This document shows, piece by piece, positions 7,649-9,616 of a stretch of 9,616 bases of DNA. This DNA comes from Chromatiales bacterium (GTDB lineage: Bacteria > Pseudomonadota > Gammaproteobacteria > Steroidobacterales > GCA-2729495). The DNA lies in contig JAUWKW010000035.1 of assembly GCA_030614035.1 (NCBI GenBank), positions 1 through 9,616 of the forward strand. The letters are read 5' to 3'. The position numbers were made by a program, and so were the translations under genes. How positions within the stretch are numbered: the first letter of the stretch is position 1; every line of letters begins with the position of its first letter. The notes under the pieces are model-generated. The model was given only the letters and a program-made list of their open reading frames with translations. It was not told the DNA's origin and did not search any database.

Positions 7649-8557
7649 ATGCCCGCCCCGAAATCCCGCCGCAAACATACGCTGGGCGCCGAGTTGCTCG
7701 ATCAAGCATGGCAATACGGGCGCCTGATGCGACTGGACCGGCCGATCGGGACGTGGCTGCTACTGTGGCCAACCTTGTGGGGGCTTTGGATCGCCGGGGA
7801 AGGGCACCCCGACCCTAGAGTGTTTTCGGTGTTCGTGCTCGGGGTAATCGTAATGCGCGCCGCCGGATGCGTAATCAACGATTTCGCGGACCGTCATTTT
7901 GATTCGAGCGTGCGCCGAACGCAGGACCGGCCGTTGGCGAGCGGTAAAGTCAGTCCGGTCGAGGCAATTGTGCTGTTCGTCGCGCTGTCGCTGGTTGCCA
8001 TTGGCCTGGTGCTGACACTGAACCGCCTGACCCAGCTGCTTGCGGTGATCGGCGCACTGGTAACGATTATTTACCCGTTCAGCAAACGCTATATACACAC
8101 GCCGCAACTGATTCTTGGTGTAGCGTTCGCCTGGGGCATTCCGATGGCGTTCGCAGCGCAGACCGGCGAAGTCCCGCGCCTGGCTTGGCTGCTTTGGCTC
8201 ACGGCTTTGGTCTGGATCGTCGTCTATGACACCATTTATGCGATGGTCGACCGCGAAGATGACTTGCTTATAGGGATCAAGTCGACGGCGATTCTGTTCG
8301 GGCAAGCAGACGTATTCATCGTTTCGCTGCTGCAATTGCTGTTGCTGATGGCGTTGTTGCTGGTCGGACAGGCGGCCGAAATGAGAATGTGGTACTTGAT
8401 CGGCGTCGGATATGCTGCAGTGCTGATGCTGTATCAGCACATGCTGATTCGACAGCGTGAACCCAGCAAATGTTTTCGCGCGTTTTTAAACAACAATTAT
8501 TTCGGCGGAGTCATTTTTGCGGGCATCGTTCTGAACTATACGTTTAGCGGTGTGTGA
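7649..8557 (+). CDS. ubiA: 4-hydroxybenzoate polyprenyltransferase UbiA
   Basis: UbiA is an integral inner-membrane prenyltransferase that attaches the polyprenyl chain to 4-hydroxybenzoate, the product of UbiC, in ubiquinone synthesis. The product is 302 aa (E. coli 290). Both Mg/diphosphate-binding aspartate motifs are present: NDFADRHFD (77–85, N77, D78, D81, D85) with following RPLASGK (94–100), and YDTIYAMVDREDD (193–205) with following IGIKSTA (208–214). The N-terminal LMRLDRPIGTWLLLWPTLW (26–44) is a family signature. Around eight hydrophobic segments follow through to the C-terminus, which ends near NNNYFGGVIFAGIVLNY. Start: ATG at 7649, with no strong Shine-Dalgarno. It ends only 3 nt from the end of the convergent comF, leaving no room for a separate terminator. 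Confidence 0.96.
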   Translation: MPAPKSRRKHTLGAELLDQAWQYGRLMRLDRPIGTWLLLWPTLWGLWIAGEGHPDPRVFSVFVLGVIVMRAAGCVINDFADRHFDSSVRRTQDRPLASGKVSPVEAIVLFVALSLVAIGLVLTLNRLTQLLAVIGALVTIIYPFSKRYIHTPQLILGVAFAWGIPMAFAAQTGEVPRLAWLLWLTALVWIVVYDTIYAMVDREDDLLIGIKSTAILFGQADVFIVSLLQLLLLMALLLVGQAAEMRMWYLIGVGYAAVLMLYQHMLIRQREPSKCFRAFLNNNYFGGVIFAGIVLNYTFSGV

Positions 8558-8560
8558 ACC

Positions 8561-9277
8561 CTAGAGCAGCGACCTGGCGACCGACCAAACCTGAACCTCC
8601 ATCGCACCCGCTCGGCGCAACGCTGCAGTGATCGCATGCACCGTCGTTCCGGTCGTAATCACGTCATCCAACAATGCCACGCGCCGCCCCTTTAACGATG
8701 GTCGAACCGCAAATGCCCCGCGCAGATTCCGGCGGCGCTGTTCAGCAGTCAACCCCGTTTGCGGTGGCGTGTCCCGCACTCGTTCGCATGCGCGCGCATC
8801 CTGTTTCACGTTGAGCGCTGCGGCGACGAATCGACCGATTTCCGCAGCTTGGTTGAAACCACGGTCTGCGACCCGCCTTCGGTTCAGCGGCACCGGAACG
8901 ATCACATCCGGCGGCGTGATTCCGATAGCGCACATTTTTCGCGCTGCAAAATCGGCAAGTAGTTCGCCCAATACTCGCGCATAGGTGAGCTGCTGGCGGT
9001 ACTTAAGTGCGGTGATCAGTCGATCCACCGGATATTCGTAGCGCAGCGCAACCAAACAAACCGCAAACGGTGGCGGTGTCGCCAGGCAACCGGGGCAGCG
9101 ATTGCCCACCGCCTTGGCGAGTCGCGGTAAACCGCAGCCTACGCAGGCACTGTCCAGCCACGGCAAATCCCGCGCGCAGGCTGCGCAGAGATCCTGGCCT
9201 CGACCGGGCCCACCACACAGAATGCAGCGGAAACCCCATAAGCGGTCCAGCACCCTGTCAACTATTCGAATGTTCAC
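8561..9277 (-). CDS. comF: ComF family protein (amidophosphoribosyltransferase-like, DNA uptake/competence)
   Basis: ComF proteins are needed for handling incoming single-stranded DNA in natural transformation; homologues such as GntX occur widely. Taking the GTG at 9277 gives 238 aa, the normal size. The N-terminus has four CxxC pairs (C18/C21, C31/C34, C45/C48, C61/C64), a double zinc-ribbon pattern. The C-terminal phosphoribosyltransferase-like domain carries VPVPL (127–131), RGFNQA (139–144), QTGL (173–176) and the PRPP-loop-type VALLDDVITTGTT (200–212). The frame is open upstream to 9460, but that would overlap bioB and add about 61 residues with no family resemblance. GTG at 9253 is a second candidate; neither has a clear Shine-Dalgarno. 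The gene is divergent from bioB, and its start lies inside a BirA-like operator. Its presence alone does not prove competence. Confidence 0.93.
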   Translation of the reverse strand: MNIRIVDRVLDRLWGFRCILCGGPGRGQDLCAACARDLPWLDSACVGCGLPRLAKAVGNRCPGCLATPPPFAVCLVALRYEYPVDRLITALKYRQQLTYARVLGELLADFAARKMCAIGITPPDVIVPVPLNRRRVADRGFNQAAEIGRFVAAALNVKQDARACERVRDTPPQTGLTAEQRRRNLRGAFAVRPSLKGRRVALLDDVITTGTTVHAITAALRRAGAMEVQVWSVARSLL

Positions 9278-9287
9278 GGGTTGACAG
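9255..9287. promoter_or_regulatory. Putative BirA (biotin repressor) operator
   Basis: Half-sites CTGTCAACT (9255–9263) and GGTTGACAG (9279–9287) are separated by 15 nt; the inner octamers CTGTCAAC and GTTGACAG are perfect reverse complements. The BirA box is, from memory, about TTGTAAACC–N14–16–GGTTTACAA; the two halves here match at 6 and 7 of 9 positions with the right spacing. It lies upstream of bioB, the classical BirA target, and its right half covers the −35 box, so bound BirA–biotinyl-AMP would block RNA polymerase. The left half and spacer also cover the comF start codon. Whether this organism's BirA has a DNA-binding domain cannot be seen here. Confidence 0.7.
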
Positions 9288-9309
9288 CACCCGGGATGAT
9301 TTTGATACT
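9281..9309 (+). promoter_or_regulatory. Predicted sigma-70 promoter of bioB
   Basis: A perfect −35 box TTGACA (9281–9286), an ideal 17-nt spacer and a −10 box GATACT (9304–9309, four of six consensus positions) point toward bioB. The transcript would start near 9316, leaving a leader of about 53 nt before the ATG at 9369. The −35 box sits within the right half of the BirA-like operator. Confidence 0.65.
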
Positions 9310-9312
9310 GCC

Positions 9313-9340
9313 TGTATAAGCCAGCGGCGATACAGCGCAA
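9313..9340 (-). promoter_or_regulatory. Possible weak comF promoter
   Basis: Read on the minus strand, TTGCGC (9340–9335) and TATACA (9318–9313) are 16 nt apart. This would start transcription near 9306 and give a leader of roughly 30 nt to the comF GTG at 9277. Both boxes are weak matches. If real it would face and overlap the bioB promoter. Confidence 0.25.
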
Positions 9341-9355
9341 CGGCTGGAACCGGAG

Positions 9356-9361
9356 AAAAGG
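9356..9361 (+). promoter_or_regulatory. bioB ribosome binding site
   Basis: AAAAGG ends 7 nt before the ATG at 9369, with a second purine-rich GGAG at 9352–9355. The spacing supports 9369 as the bioB start. Confidence 0.6.
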
Positions 9362-9368
9362 TCGGGAA

Positions 9369-9616
9369 ATGGACACTACCGTCGGATCGGAATGCGATTC
9401 AATCAGAACGAATTGGACCCTGGACGAGGTGCAGGCGCTGTTCGCGGAAGCTTTCAGCAATCTATTGTGTCGCGCACACGGATTGCATCGCTGCTGGTTT
9501 GACCCGACCGAGATTCAAATCAGCACCCTTTTGAGTATCAAGACCGGCGCCTGCCCGGAAGACTGCGCCTATTGTCCGCAGAGCATCCGTTATAACACCG
9601 GGCTTGAAAATGAACC
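9369..9616 (+). CDS. bioB: Biotin synthase BioB (partial, 5' end only)
   Basis: BioB is the radical SAM enzyme that inserts sulfur into dethiobiotin to make biotin. Only the first 82 codons lie in the window; the frame is open to the right edge. From the ATG at 9369, [11 protein letters not shown] (15–25) matches the E. coli RWTLSQVTELF region. [20 protein letters not shown] (52–71) contains the CxxxCxxC cluster ligands C62, C66 and C69, and RYNTGLE follows. Alignment with E. coli BioB needs no gaps from W16 to the cysteines; the N-terminus is nine residues longer. The BirA-like operator and promoter upstream suggest repression by biotin. Other bio genes may follow outside the window, which cannot be seen. 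Confidence 0.96.
   Translation, partial: MDTTVGSECDSIRTNWTLDEVQALFAEAFSNLLCRAHGLHRCWFDPTEIQISTLLSIKTGACPEDCAYCPQSIRYNTGLENE

Noticed and set aside
7760..8440. A 226-codon minus-strand open frame opposite ubiA.
   Set aside because: Its composition (many Gln, Arg, His) is that expected from the antisense of a membrane protein gene, and it matches no family I know.
9278..9460. Extension of comF to the ATG at 9460.
   Set aside because: It would overlap bioB by 92 nt on the opposite strand, cover the bioB promoter and add residues with no ComF resemblance.
9070..9534. A 154-codon plus-strand open frame across the comF/bioB junction.
   Set aside because: It is antisense to comF and out of frame with bioB, whose own frame gives clear radical SAM motifs.

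Overview
This is a chromosomal housekeeping segment of a gammaproteobacterium. The gene order yicC–gmk–rpoZ–spoT–ridA–recG, followed by ubiC–ubiA and a divergent comF/bioB pair, is typical of that class and resembles Pseudomonas- or Xanthomonas-type layouts. The ubiquinone genes point to a respiring proteobacterium. Base composition looks even, in the mid to high fifties % GC by eye. I see no mobile element, CRISPR array, rRNA or tRNA, and I cannot name the genus.

Layout. Positions 9–4379 carry yicC (RNase-family protein), gmk (GMP kinase), rpoZ (RNA polymerase omega) and spoT (ppGpp synthetase/hydrolase), all on the + strand. This groups guanine-nucleotide supply, a polymerase subunit that forms part of a ppGpp site, and the enzyme that makes and breaks ppGpp. 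A run of small hairpins sits at the gmk–rpoZ junction and in the 190-nt rpoZ–spoT gap. ridA (4399–4779) follows spoT after 19 nt, and recG (4776–6908) starts with GTG inside the end of ridA, so spoT–ridA–recG looks like one transcript. After a 114-nt gap, ubiC (7023–7607) and ubiA (7649–8557) encode the first two dedicated steps of ubiquinone synthesis from chorismate. Only 3 nt past ubiA, comF (8561–9277, − strand) ends tail to tail. bioB (from 9369, + strand) runs off the right edge.

The most informative non-coding signal is between comF and bioB. An inverted repeat with the geometry of a BirA (biotin repressor) operator, two 9-nt half-sites with a 15-nt spacer, lies at 9255–9287. Its right half covers a perfect TTGACA −35 box of a TTGACA–N17–GATACT promoter aimed at bioB. 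The same repeat contains the likely GTG start of comF, so biotin control could also reach comF. No intergenic stretch exceeds 300 nt.

I did not find an undescribed defence, mobile or biosynthetic system here. The unusual points are small: the BirA-type operator, a 24-nt near-perfect palindrome inside recG, an Arg-to-Leu change at a conserved omega position, an acidic insertion in the SpoT ACT domain, and the hairpin clusters.
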